DNA from: Dyadobacter subterraneus
GTDB lineage: Bacteria; Bacteroidota; Bacteroidia; Cytophagales; Spirosomataceae
DNA length: 64,000 nt
Assembly: GCF_015221875.1 (NCBI RefSeq)
Contig: NZ_JACYGY010000002.1
Coordinates: 1,177,573 to 1,241,572 of the forward strand
Direction of reading: 5' to 3'
Of the stretch, positions 47,893-56,999 are shown piece after piece (positions within the stretch are counted from its first letter, which is position 1; every line of letters starts with the position of its first letter). Below the pieces are notes generated by a model. That model did not search any database, was not told the origin of the DNA, and saw nothing but the letters and a program-made list of their open reading frames with translations. The position numbers and the translations under genes were made by a program.

Positions 47893-49350
47893 ATGAATAC
47901 GAAGTTTCAAATACATCTGCTGGCTTGTTTTTTAGGAGCAGGAATTTTTTCCGGTTGTTCCAGAAATCCGGTAACCGGCAAAAATGAAATCATTTTCATG
48001 TCTCCGGAAAAAGAAAAAGCTTTGGGCGCAGAATCGCATCCGTCCGTAGTAGCTTCCATGGGATTATATGATGATAAAAATCTGACGGCATTTATCAATG
48101 AAAAAGGTAAAGCGATGGGAAAAGTTTCGCATCGGCCGGAAGTTGATTATCAGTTTTTTATTGTTGATTCACCGGTTGTGAATGCATTTGCGGTTCCTGG
48201 CGGATATGTTTATTTTACCCGTGGAATTATGGCTCATTTCAATAATGAAGCCGAATTTGCAGGTGTTTTAGGACACGAAATCGGACATATTGCTGCACGC
48301 CATTCAGCCAGCCAGCAAACAAAACAGGTTTTTACACAAGGTGTTTTACTTGCCGGTTCTGTACTTTCTCCTACATTCAGAAGTTTGTCGGACCAAGCGT
48401 CAGCAGGACTAGGTTTATTGTTGCTGAAATACAGTCGTGATCATGAAAGTCAGTCGGATGAATTGGGTGTAGAATATTCAAGCAAAATTGGATATGACGC
48501 ACATCAAATGGCGGATTTTTTTGGTACTTTGAAAAGAATCAGTGAAAAAAGCGGAGCAACGATTCCAACTTTCCAGTCAACTCACCCGGATCCGGGAAAT
48601 CGTCAGGTAACGGTGGAGAAACTTGCAACGAATTATCAAGCTGCTCATCAGGCTAAATATAATGTTAACCGTGATGTTTATTTGCGTAAGATAGAAGGAC
48701 TAATTTATGGCGTAGATCCCAAACAAGGTTTTGTTGAAGGCGGACAATTTTATCATCCTGAATTAAAATTCCAGTTCCCGGTTCCAGCGGATTGGCAGAC
48801 AGAAAATACGCCAGCACAATTCCAGATGGCTTCCAAAGACGGAAAAGCAATGATGCTTTTTACAATTGCAGAAGGAAAAACGCTTGATGAAGCCGCACAA
48901 ACTGTGATCAAAAATTACGGCTTGCAAACTTCTGAAAATAATAAAACAACGATCAATGGATTTCCAGCCATTGCAATGGTAGCAAAACAAGTTGCTCAGG
49001 GACAAACTGCTCCGGCTGCCAATGCGGCGCAGATTGCAACCTGGTTAATTCAGTATAACGGATCTATTTACGCTATTCATGGTGTTGCTGCGAGTACTGA
49101 TTTTGGCTCGAATTTTAATCAGTTTAAGTCTGTTGCACAAGGATTTAAATCGATAACCGATCAATCAAAACTAAACAGAGAACCAGATCGTATAAGAATA
49201 AAAACGGCGCAGCGCGATGGAACACTTCGTGATCTTTTAAAAGATGCAAATATGCCGGATAATAAATTGGACGATCTAGCGATCCTTAATGGAATGGCTT
49301 TGACGGATAAAGTTGAAAAAGGCATGCTTTTCAAAACTTTGAATAAATAA
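47893..49350 (+). CDS. M48-family metalloprotease lipoprotein with LysM-like end
   Basis: A 485-residue periplasmic protease. The start at 47893 is chosen because it gives a clean lipoprotein signal (HLLACFLGAGIFSGC, cysteine at about 26); 47833 adds 20 unlikely residues. The zinc site is HEIGHIAARH (about residues 128-137 from this start), and the third ligand Glu is in SDELGVEYSS. BepA-like members of this family clear misfolded outer-membrane proteins. The last 60 residues (RDGTLRDLLKDANMPDNKLD) resemble a LysM-like peptidoglycan-binding module seen in related proteases. Confidence 0.9.
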   Translation: MNTKFQIHLLACFLGAGIFSGCSRNPVTGKNEIIFMSPEKEKALGAESHPSVVASMGLYDDKNLTAFINEKGKAMGKVSHRPEVDYQFFIVDSPVVNAFAVPGGYVYFTRGIMAHFNNEAEFAGVLGHEIGHIAARHSASQQTKQVFTQGVLLAGSVLSPTFRSLSDQASAGLGLLLLKYSRDHESQSDELGVEYSSKIGYDAHQMADFFGTLKRISEKSGATIPTFQSTHPDPGNRQVTVEKLATNYQAAHQAKYNVNRDVYLRKIEGLIYGVDPKQGFVEGGQFYHPELKFQFPVPADWQTENTPAQFQMASKDGKAMMLFTIAEGKTLDEAAQTVIKNYGLQTSENNKTTINGFPAIAMVAKQVAQGQTAPAANAAQIATWLIQYNGSIYAIHGVAASTDFGSNFNQFKSVAQGFKSITDQSKLNREPDRIRIKTAQRDGTLRDLLKDANMPDNKLDDLAILNGMALTDKVEKGMLFKTLNK

Positions 49351-49408
49351 AACGTCTTTATTTCGAGACGGCGAGCCAAAGTCTGCGTCCGAATATCGAT
49401 ACAAACAG

Positions 49409-49456
49409 AACCACTTGTATTACTGAAATTTCAGTTTTACAAGTGGTTTTTATTTT
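49409..49456 (+). terminator. Terminator after the M48 protease gene
   Basis: AACCACTTGTA (49409-49419) and TACAAGTGGTT (49438-49448) pair perfectly, and the loop itself contains the palindrome CTGAAATTTCAG. T-rich bases follow. The next gene starts only 15 bases later. Confidence 0.85.
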
Positions 49457-49470
49457 GTTCAAAATCTATT

Positions 49471-50409
49471 TTGTCCAAAACCCCGTACTCATATTACATG
49501 CGGAGAAAAAACGATATACTACTAAAAAGCGCATTTGAAGAGTGCTTCGCTGATCTTTTATATTTCTTTTTCAAAGATGCTGATATTGTTTTTGATTTTG
49601 AAAAAGGTTTTGATTTTATGGATAAAGAGCTGGCAGAACTTTTTCCAGATTTAGAGAAAAAAGGTGGAAACCGGTTTGTGGATATGTTGGTGAAAACCTA
49701 TCTGAAAACCGGTGAGGAAGAATATATTCTGGTTCATATTGAAATACAGGATGGCGCTATAAAAAATTTCCCGCAACGAATGTTTCAATATTATTACAGA
49801 ATACTGGACAGATTCGAAGTTGAAGTGGCGGCTTTGGCGGTATTTACGGGAAAACAAAATCAAAAACGGCCGGCTGAATACCGGAAGAATTTTTTAGGGA
49901 CGGAAATTATTTATAAGTATAATTCCTATCACATACTTGACCATACTGAGGATCAATTGTTAAGTATGGATAATCTTTTTGCATTGGTAATTCTTGCCGC
50001 GCAAAAGGCGTCGTTGGCAAACCAGGTTTCAGAATTCGAATTAGGCGAACAAAGATTAAGAATAGTTAGGGCACTAATAGAAAGCAAGCGATACGACAAT
50101 GAAAAAATCAGACGTTTTCTCTTTTTTCTGAAGACTTTCATTTACATTGAAAATCCTGAAATAAATATTAAATTTGATAGTGAGGTAAAAACTTTAACCG
50201 GAAATGAGAATGCCATGGGAATTATAGAAGCAATCAAGATTATCACTTTGGAGGAGGGGATTGCAACGGGGGAGTATAATAAAACTTATGAAATTGTTAA
50301 GAATCTTTTAATAAATACAGATTTCGAAATATCTAAGGTTGCGGCTCTCGCTAATTGCTCTGAATCATTGGTCGAAGAGGTTCAAGAAGATTTGCGGTTA
50401 GGCAAGTAG
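49471..50409 (+). CDS. Rpn-family recombination-promoting nuclease
   Basis: A 312-residue protein of the Rpn/PDDEXK-transposase-like family. KSAFEECFADLLYFFF is near the N-terminus, RFVDMLVKTYLKTGEEEYILVHIEIQDG contains the Asp and Glu-x-Gln active-site residues, and FPQRMFQYYYRILDRF follows, as in RpnA-like proteins. Enteric homologues promote RecA-independent recombination; the role here is unknown. A start at 49498 (MRRKND) would also fit. The last 65 residues are repeated in a broken copy right after the stop. Confidence 0.88.
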   Translation: MSKTPYSYYMRRKNDILLKSAFEECFADLLYFFFKDADIVFDFEKGFDFMDKELAELFPDLEKKGGNRFVDMLVKTYLKTGEEEYILVHIEIQDGAIKNFPQRMFQYYYRILDRFEVEVAALAVFTGKQNQKRPAEYRKNFLGTEIIYKYNSYHILDHTEDQLLSMDNLFALVILAAQKASLANQVSEFELGEQRLRIVRALIESKRYDNEKIRRFLFFLKTFIYIENPEINIKFDSEVKTLTGNENAMGIIEAIKIITLEEGIATGEYNKTYEIVKNLLINTDFEISKVAALANCSESLVEEVQEDLRLGK

Positions 50410-50448
50410 TTCGTAATTCAATTAGGATAGCTACAAAATTGGAAGGTT

Positions 50449-50680
50449 ATGGGAATTATTGAAGCCATAAAATTGATAACCTTCGAGGAGGTCTTTGAAA
50501 AGGGATTTGTAATAGGTACCAAAATAGGCATTGAAATAGGTTGGCAGCATAAAACTTACGAATTTACCAAAAAATCTGTTATCTCATACGGACTTCGAAA
50601 TTTCCAAAATCGCTGCCCTTACCAATTCTTCTGAATCATTTGTTGAAAACGTTCGCGAAGATTTAGAACGGAAGAAATAA
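50449..50680 (+). pseudogene. Frameshifted partial duplicate of the Rpn gene's 3' end
   Basis: The frame starting at 50449 reads GIIEAIKLITFEEVFEKGF, matching GIIEAIKIITLEEGIATGE in the intact gene. After EFTKK the frame changes at an A6 run (near 50569-50574), and the shifted frame reads NLLSHTDFEISKIAALTN, then SFVENVREDLERKK and a stop at 50680. The intact gene has NLLINTDFEISKVAALAN and the same end. The piece covers only the C-terminal 65-70 residues and has no nuclease core, so it is a decayed tandem fragment. It also carries an inserted GIEIG-type repeat stretch. Confidence 0.8.
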
Positions 50681-50717
50681 AATGAGGTGAGCATTTAAAA
50701 TACTCACCCCAATCCAG

Positions 50718-53222
50718 TTATTTTAACTTTGCTTCCAAAACCTTCATATAATATCCTCCAACAACCGAGCGAGCTCGGAAACCAACCGATTTTCCATCTG
50801 TCGTTTCATGCCAATCTGAAAGAGGAATCCGATCCGGAGTTTCTGTTACATATTTATAAACCGGTTTAATCAGAGCTTCAAAATCCTTTTGATTATCAGC
50901 AAGAGTAGCAGTCCAGAAAATCCAGTCCGATTTGGTATAAGTCTTACGGCTATCCAATGGTAATCCGAAAGCCAGCTGTTTTGTCAAATAGAAGTTAATT
51001 TCCTTTTTTGCCACTTCTTTTGGAAACACATTCAAGCCAAGAAGCTTATCCCAGACCAAATTATATTTCTGGCTCCAAGTTCCTTTCTTGTCAAAAGTTA
51101 ATGCATAGTGATTGCCATCCGCAGCCATTTCCATCCATTTTTTTGCAAACTCTTTAACCAAAGCATTCACTTCGTCTGCTTCTTTTTTCTGACCTAATTG
51201 TTCAGCAAGTTTCGCATAGCTGGCTAAACCCATAATGGCTTTTATAGACAAGTTAGTATTGTGCGCCAAATGGCCGGCAAAGTCATCCGTACAAAGCTGA
51301 TTTGCAGGATCGAAACCTTCTTTTTTCAAATAGTTGGCCCAAACAGTTAAAGTCTCCCAGTGTTTCTTCGCAAATTCCAAGTTCTTTTCAGCTTTGCTGA
51401 TTGCGTAAGTCAGAATTAGCATATTACCCGATTCCTCAACCGGCATATCTTCATCGTAGGTTTGTCCGTTTGCAAGTGGATAAGTACCTACGTCATGTGC
51501 TGCGAAAGGCTTTTTCCATTTTCCACTTTCAGAATAGTAGAAAATCGGTTCCATCATTCCTTTTAAAAGGGTCGGGTTATAAACAAGAAAAAGAGGCGCA
51601 GAAGGATACGTTATGTCCACGGTCCCGATTGATCCGTTACTAAAATTTTCTTTTGACAGGAATAATGGCACTCCATCTGGTCCGGCAACCAGTTTGTGGG
51701 CAGCAATAGCCTGTCTGTATACTGCAACGCAAAGTTCAGCATAACTTTTTCCACCCGATTTTAAAGCATCATCATAAACTTTCAAATCAACAGCTTTACA
51801 GTCATTTATGATTTGACTGAACTTGTTTTCAGCCTCTTTCAACTCTCCCTGAATTGTCTTATCACCATTTTTATTCCACCACGGAAGCAGGTTTTTTTCA
51901 AAATACTGAACTGAAAATTCGTCGTCATAACCTAGCAAAACGTGATTCGAAGAGCCTTTGGCATCAACCTTTCCAAGGTTGGAAATAATTCCCATCGCCC
52001 TCGTTTCGCCGGTACCGATCACCATGGTATTGATCGGATCCAGTACACCTTTTTGAGAGAAACTTTTTATCAGTCCGGCTGGTGTTCCGAAAGCTGAACC
52101 TGAAACCGTTTTTTCGGAGGCTGCCAAATACGCGTAACCCCAGTCAATACGTACATCATCACCTTTTCGCTGTAAAACTTTTTGATCCAGACTTCCAATT
52201 GCAAGCGTAACCAGGCCACCATCTTTTCCGGCTCTTTCAGTTACTTCCTGATTACCTTCATTGACTGCTAATAATCCTGAAACAGAAGTCAATATCTGAA
52301 CATCATGTACTTTTCCATCCTTCGATTTTACATCGTAAACAATATAATTAACCGGTCTGGAAAGCAATGCCAGATTATCCATCAACAAAGGAGCGACAAA
52401 ACTTGCTGTGATCTGTACTGTTCCGGCGTCAAAAGTATAAATGCTTTGTGTTGCTTTCATCATCATGCTGGTTTGTTTCGCAGCTATAATTACATCTGCG
52501 CCTTTTGGTGCAATTTCGTCAGTCAAACCAATATCGATATATCCTGGTCCGGCTCCGTTTTTGCAAAAAGCGGCTAAGGTATTTTTGCCTTTTCTTAATG
52601 TTTTTTTTGCAGCTTCACTGATCTTTTTTGTTTCATAACCACCGGTAAAGCAATTGGCACATTCATATGCAGAAACCCCATTTATAAAAACGGCTACATC
52701 ATCGTCATGAAAAATGTTTAAACCAATCTTTTCAAAATTGACATTATCCAAAGAAAATTCCCGGCGATACCATACTTCTTTTGGAAAAACTGTCCCGGTT
52801 TTCAGCATATTGTCATTACGGTCTTTTGTGCCAAAAGGAGCCTTCCCGCTTTTCCAGCCAGTTGCTTTGAAATTTTCTTTATTCCAGTCGGCAGCTGGTT
52901 TTTCTGTGGTGTATACTGCTTCATATTCCTCCACTTTTGCTGTGCCTACAATGGTTTTCAAAACAGGTACAGCAGCGCCCATGAAACGAAATGTTTTTCC
53001 ATCAACACGAATTAATCCGTCTATTGGATTCGGTTTGCCTGTCCAGTGTTTAGTAGGTGAGCCGTTTAGTTCACTACCAAATGACCAGACACTGGTATAA
53101 GGATCAACCGTAATAAGCGGGACAGCAGGTGGACGGAAATTCTGGGCAAAGCAGGTATTCAATCCAAATAATATGACAGCAAAAAAACAGCCTTTAGTCA
53201 TTTGATAAAAATTTGTTTTCAC
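50718..53222 (-). CDS. Exported glutaminase-like protein (DUF4964/5127/4965/1793 type)
   Basis: An 834-residue secreted protein with a signal peptide (residues 1-27, ending FAQ). RPPAVPLITVDPYTSVWSFG at the N-terminus and DVGTYPLANGQTYDEDMPVEESGNM in the C-terminal half are the hallmarks of the fungal GtaA-like glutaminase family, which also occurs in Bacteroidota. The C-terminal half is an all-helical six-hairpin-like domain. It probably hydrolyses glutamine or an amide outside the cell; a glycoside substrate is an alternative because of that fold. It is a single unit next to dsbD, read in the same direction, with 156 bases between. Confidence 0.88.
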   Translation of the reverse strand: MKTNFYQMTKGCFFAVILFGLNTCFAQNFRPPAVPLITVDPYTSVWSFGSELNGSPTKHWTGKPNPIDGLIRVDGKTFRFMGAAVPVLKTIVGTAKVEEYEAVYTTEKPAADWNKENFKATGWKSGKAPFGTKDRNDNMLKTGTVFPKEVWYRREFSLDNVNFEKIGLNIFHDDDVAVFINGVSAYECANCFTGGYETKKISEAAKKTLRKGKNTLAAFCKNGAGPGYIDIGLTDEIAPKGADVIIAAKQTSMMMKATQSIYTFDAGTVQITASFVAPLLMDNLALLSRPVNYIVYDVKSKDGKVHDVQILTSVSGLLAVNEGNQEVTERAGKDGGLVTLAIGSLDQKVLQRKGDDVRIDWGYAYLAASEKTVSGSAFGTPAGLIKSFSQKGVLDPINTMVIGTGETRAMGIISNLGKVDAKGSSNHVLLGYDDEFSVQYFEKNLLPWWNKNGDKTIQGELKEAENKFSQIINDCKAVDLKVYDDALKSGGKSYAELCVAVYRQAIAAHKLVAGPDGVPLFLSKENFSNGSIGTVDITYPSAPLFLVYNPTLLKGMMEPIFYYSESGKWKKPFAAHDVGTYPLANGQTYDEDMPVEESGNMLILTYAISKAEKNLEFAKKHWETLTVWANYLKKEGFDPANQLCTDDFAGHLAHNTNLSIKAIMGLASYAKLAEQLGQKKEADEVNALVKEFAKKWMEMAADGNHYALTFDKKGTWSQKYNLVWDKLLGLNVFPKEVAKKEINFYLTKQLAFGLPLDSRKTYTKSDWIFWTATLADNQKDFEALIKPVYKYVTETPDRIPLSDWHETTDGKSVGFRARSVVGGYYMKVLEAKLK

Positions 53223-53324
53223 AGATTCTGTATATTTTTTTGTTGAGTTAAGGATTTGAAAAAACGTTTTAGCGAAAAGACGAAGTTCTGGAAAATATGC
53301 TGATTTTCTTGTTATTTATAAATA

Positions 53325-53361
53325 AAAATGGCTTCACTGTCTGAACAATGAAGCCATTTTT
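53325..53361 (-). terminator. Terminator of dsbD
   Basis: AAAATGGCTTCA (53325-53336) and TGAAGCCATTTT (53349-53360) pair perfectly over 12 bases. On the minus strand the stem ends in T-rich DNA. It lies 18 bases past the dsbD stop. Confidence 0.85.
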
Positions 53362-53378
53362 AATAATTGGTATCGAAT

Positions 53379-55469
53379 TTATTTCTTAAAAGCAGCTTTT
53401 GCGCTTTCCAGAAAGGCTACAAAATGAGCCGGATTTAAGTCATAATTTTTTGGAGCAACCAGAAGATCACCATTTTGATCCACGATGCAGTAATGTGGCT
53501 GCGCATTATTGTTGTATTTAACAATTTGCAAATCAGCATTTTGTGCACCAATGGTTTTCTTTACCTTGTTATCATATTTTGAGGTATACCAGTCGGCTTC
53601 CGGTAATTCAGTTTTGTCATCCACATAAAGTGCAGCAATGACAAAATCATTTTGAAGACGTTTCAAAACTTCCGGATCCGGCCATACTCTCGCTTCCATT
53701 TCACGACAATTCACACAGCCGTGTCCTGTAAAATCGATGAAAACAGGTTTGTTTACTTTTTTAGCATAAGCCTGTGCTTCTTTGATATCAAAAAATCCAT
53801 CCAGATCATGCGGCAAATGAAACAGATCAGCATATTTTTTAGTCTCACCCGAAGATGCTGACGGAGCTATTCCGCTTACCCTTTTACTTAAATCAAAATC
53901 AATTGTGGATTGTGGAGGCAAGTAACCTGCCAATGCTTTCAAAGGTGCGCCCCACATACCCGGAATCATGTAAACGACAAAGGTGAAAGTGATGATAGAA
54001 AGTAAAATTCTTGGAACACTTACACGTTCAATCGGAGAATCGTGCGGCGTAAGGAGTTTTCCCAAAAGATAAAAACCAATCAGCGAGAAAATAACAATCC
54101 AGAAAGCAAGGTAAACTTCGCGGTCAAGCAAATGCCAGTGATAAACCTGGTCTGCAATACTTAAAAATTTCAACGCAAGCGCAAGTTCAAGAAAACCCAG
54201 CACCACTTTTACAGTATTTAACCAGCCACCAGATTTTGGCAAAGATTTAAGCCATTGAGGAAATAATGCAAACAAAGTGAAAGGAATTGCAAAAGCAGAA
54301 GAAAACGCCGCCATTCCAACAATCGGTTTTACAACCGCACCGCCCGCTGAGGCAACTAACAAACTTCCAACAATTGGCCCAGTACAAGAAAATGAAACCA
54401 GAACGAGTGTAAATGCCATGAAGAAAATTCCTGCATAACCTCCCTGATCTGATTTCGCATCCATTTTATTCACAAAAGCACTTGGTAAAACAATTTCAAA
54501 AAGTCCCAGGAATGATAATCCGAAAACAAAGAAGATGGCGAAGAAAAGTACATTTGGAATCCAGTGTGTACTCAGAAAATTTGCAAACGCCGGTCCGTTC
54601 AAACGTGAAACAACTGTTCCAATCAAAGTATAAATCAATACAATGGATATACCATATAATAAGGCTTTAACTTTTCCATTCGTCTGATTGGTGAAATAAC
54701 TCACCGTCATCGGAATAATTGGAAATACGCAAGGTGTCAATAAAGCAACTAAACCTGATAAAAAAGCAGCAAGTGCAAATGCCCATAAGGATTTATCTGC
54801 ACCGGTATCTTCCGATGTCAAATCTGTTTTTGGTGATTCTGATTTCGCCTGGAAAGCTGCGGCAGAATCGCCCGCAGTTAAAGAAATATTAGCTGTTTCC
54901 TGAGTAGTCGTGTCTTTTACTTCTGTATTGGAAGCAGTTGTTTTTTCTTCGCCAGGAGTGGTTCCGATGGCCGGTTCGGCAGAAGTGCCTGCTACCACTT
55001 TCAAACCTTTAAATTCAAAATCATCGCCTCCCGGAACGCAAGTTCCTGAGGTGTGGCTGCAAGTCTGGTATTCTGAGGTTCCTTTTATAACAGGATTATC
55101 CGTAAGTATTTTTACAGTTTGTTTAAAAACCGCTTTTCCATCAAAAAACTTAACATTTCCGCCCCAAATTTCCTCATATTTTGTTTTGGGATTTTGAGGT
55201 TTCAGTTTCCCAACCAATTCATAAGACTTATTTTTGGTATACGAAAAAGTCGTTAACATGGGCCCAAGTTCGGGATCAAAATCAGAAGAGTAGATATACC
55301 AGTCTTTGTCGAGCACGGCCGTAAAAACCAAGTCTACCACATCGCCCTGTTTTACTTCACCTTTTGAGAACGTATAAGTCCATTGCGCATGTTTTTGAAT
55401 TTGGGCAGTGGCACTGGTTTTTGCAAAAAATGCACAAACAATAATGAATAGAAAAAGACTTCGTTTCAT
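53379..55469 (-). CDS. dsbD: Thiol:disulfide interchange protein DsbD
   Basis: A 696-residue inner-membrane protein that passes electrons from cytoplasmic thioredoxin to periplasmic partners. It has a signal peptide (ending TSATAQ), an N-terminal DsbD-alpha domain with a Cys pair in TCSHTSGTCVPGG, eight or so membrane helices starting near 230 with the redox Cys in LTPCVFPIIPMTVSYF, and a C-terminal thioredoxin-like domain with GHGCVNCREME. A polar Thr/Glu/Ala-rich linker links the first two domains. All three redox centres seem intact. It is transcribed away from argB, with a 317-base gap. Confidence 0.93.
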   Translation of the reverse strand: MKRSLFLFIIVCAFFAKTSATAQIQKHAQWTYTFSKGEVKQGDVVDLVFTAVLDKDWYIYSSDFDPELGPMLTTFSYTKNKSYELVGKLKPQNPKTKYEEIWGGNVKFFDGKAVFKQTVKILTDNPVIKGTSEYQTCSHTSGTCVPGGDDFEFKGLKVVAGTSAEPAIGTTPGEEKTTASNTEVKDTTTQETANISLTAGDSAAAFQAKSESPKTDLTSEDTGADKSLWAFALAAFLSGLVALLTPCVFPIIPMTVSYFTNQTNGKVKALLYGISIVLIYTLIGTVVSRLNGPAFANFLSTHWIPNVLFFAIFFVFGLSFLGLFEIVLPSAFVNKMDAKSDQGGYAGIFFMAFTLVLVSFSCTGPIVGSLLVASAGGAVVKPIVGMAAFSSAFAIPFTLFALFPQWLKSLPKSGGWLNTVKVVLGFLELALALKFLSIADQVYHWHLLDREVYLAFWIVIFSLIGFYLLGKLLTPHDSPIERVSVPRILLSIITFTFVVYMIPGMWGAPLKALAGYLPPQSTIDFDLSKRVSGIAPSASSGETKKYADLFHLPHDLDGFFDIKEAQAYAKKVNKPVFIDFTGHGCVNCREMEARVWPDPEVLKRLQNDFVIAALYVDDKTELPEADWYTSKYDNKVKKTIGAQNADLQIVKYNNNAQPHYCIVDQNGDLLVAPKNYDLNPAHFVAFLESAKAAFKK

Positions 55470-55786
55470 CGGATATTTTGATAGTGGGAGCTGAATTGCA
55501 TAATTCAGGTTTCAAGTTCTAAAGATTTCCGGCTGCTCATTGCTTCCTCCGGACTTAACTACTCAACGTAATTTTTCTAAAAAAATTCACGTTGTAAAAT
55601 AACGTAAATTCCAGCATGTATCACATAGGCAGAATTATGCAAATTTACTTGTCCGGTACTGGTTAATGGAGGAATTTCGTCAGAGGTGAAATTTATTTTA
55701 TTAAAACCTTCCAGCGCATTTAAATTCCAATCCACGATTTCTTCTAACTTTGCGGCCTTGAATACAGAAAAGTAACCATTAATTCA
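55470..55786. other. 317-base divergent upstream region of dsbD and argB
   Basis: Holds a hairpin: CAACGTAATTTTT (55564-55576) pairs with AAAAATTCACGTTG (55581-55594) apart from one bulged C. A TAACTTTG element lies at 55745-55752 (below). On the minus strand 55577-55783 is open for 68 codons without an ATG and reads like a barrel-type protein end; see findings. Confidence 0.5.
55745..55752 (+). promoter_or_regulatory. TAnnTTTG-type -7 element before argB
   Basis: TAACTTTG fits the Bacteroidota -7 consensus and lies 35 bases before the argB start. No matching TTTG -33 element is present at the usual spacing, so the call rests on the -7 alone. Confidence 0.38.
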
Positions 55787-56575
55787 ATGTCTGAAACGCT
55801 TTACGTAATTAAAATCGGTGGTAATGTAATTGATAATCCTGATGCCTGTGCCCGTTTTTTAGCGGTTTTTGCACAGTTGCCCGGGACGAAAATTCTTGTA
55901 CACGGAGGAGGAAAAGTGGCTACACAAATTGCCGCCAGGCTTCAGATTGAAACACAAATGGTTGACGGCCGCCGGATTACCGACAAACCGATGCTGGATG
56001 TAGTGACAATGGTTTATGGTGGGCTGGTTAATAAAAATCTGGTGGCAGGTTTGCAATCATTAAATTGCAATGCGATCGGGCTGACGGGTGCTGACGGAGG
56101 CATAATCCGTTCTGTAAAACGTCCCGTAAAAACAGTTGATTATGGTTTTGTCGGTGATATTGAAGAAGTAAATGATACTCAGATTGATGCTATATTAAAT
56201 AGTAAACTGATTCCGGTAATCGCGCCGCTTACGTATAGTAATGAGGGGTCACTTTTAAATACCAATGCTGATACGATGGCTTCGGCTGTTGCGGTGGCCA
56301 TGGCAAGTCGTTTCGCTGTAAAATTGATATATTGTTTTGAAAAAAAAGGTGTATTGTCGGATCCTGACAATGATGAAGCTGTTATAACTTCCTTAACACC
56401 TCCCACATATGCTGAATACAAAGCTTCAGGTGTTATTAATAAAGGAATGATACCAAAACTTGACAATGCATTTTCTGCTCTGGACCGAGGTGTTGCCAAT
56501 GTAATTATTTGTCACGCGGATGACTTGGAGAAAGCGGTTTATGGAGATGCCGGTACTACTATCTCCAATGTGTAG
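55787..56575 (+). CDS. argB: Acetylglutamate kinase
   Basis: The second step of arginine synthesis, phosphorylation of N-acetyl-L-glutamate, cytoplasmic, 262 residues. VIKIGGNVIDN and LVHGGGKVATQIA are the phosphate-binding loops, and NTNADTMASAVAVAMASRF the amino-acid-kinase signature. In some Bacteroidota the true substrate is N-succinylglutamate, but the motifs do not decide. It is the only arg gene here besides argH at the right edge (also in this pathway), and stands 8 kb from it. A terminator follows. Confidence 0.96.
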   Translation: MSETLYVIKIGGNVIDNPDACARFLAVFAQLPGTKILVHGGGKVATQIAARLQIETQMVDGRRITDKPMLDVVTMVYGGLVNKNLVAGLQSLNCNAIGLTGADGGIIRSVKRPVKTVDYGFVGDIEEVNDTQIDAILNSKLIPVIAPLTYSNEGSLLNTNADTMASAVAVAMASRFAVKLIYCFEKKGVLSDPDNDEAVITSLTPPTYAEYKASGVINKGMIPKLDNAFSALDRGVANVIICHADDLEKAVYGDAGTTISNV

Positions 56576-56623
56576 CTGATAAATTCAAATAGAATAATGT
56601 AGTATTTATTCTTAAAGCTTTAA

Positions 56624-56667
56624 ATAAATTCTGCCCAACAATGTTTGTGCGGAATTTATATTTTTTT
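56624..56667 (+). terminator. Terminator of argB
   Basis: ATAAATTC (56624-56631) and GAATTTAT (56652-56659) close a stem that continues inward with a few mismatches, followed by seven T. Confidence 0.75.
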
Positions 56668-56908
56668 GAGACATGTTTATTAAGAAAAAACCAGGAGACA
56701 TTCATATTGAAGTCCGAAAATTACTTTTGCGCGTGCTTGACATTTATTTAATTGAATTTTCTCTTCTAAAATTATAAGATAAACCATAATAGATGGTCTT
56801 ATAGTTATTGATCAATTTCCTCTTTAAACAAAAGATTCTTCTTTATTACGCTCACTTCAACATATATATTAATAAGATTTTGAATAAACATAATTTTTTT
56901 TAAATGCT

Positions 56909-56941
56909 TTTGATATTTATTAAAATATTTTATTAAGTTTG
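56909..56941 (+). promoter_or_regulatory. Bacteroidota-type promoter of susC
   Basis: TTTG (56909-56912) at -33 and TAAGTTTG (56934-56941) at -7 are 21 bases apart, matching the Bacteroidota consensus TTTG-N19-21-TAnnTTTG. Transcription should begin near 56948, giving a leader of about 50 bases before the ATG at 57000. Confidence 0.7.
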
Positions 56942-56999
56942 TGTGCTTTAATTCTTTTATAGAATAATTGCTGTTCACTTATAACCTTTTTTACTCTCT

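Larger units (their letters stand above)
56576..56999. other. 424-base intergenic region between argB and susC
   Basis: No reading frame of note and strongly AT-rich. It holds the argB terminator (56624-56667) and the susC promoter (56909-56941). TATAAGA/TCTTATA arms at about 56775-56805 form a short inverted repeat that could be an operator. Confidence 0.55.

Noticed and set aside
50449..50634. A separate 61-residue protein after the Rpn gene
   Set aside because: It is the in-frame part of a decayed copy of the Rpn 3' end.
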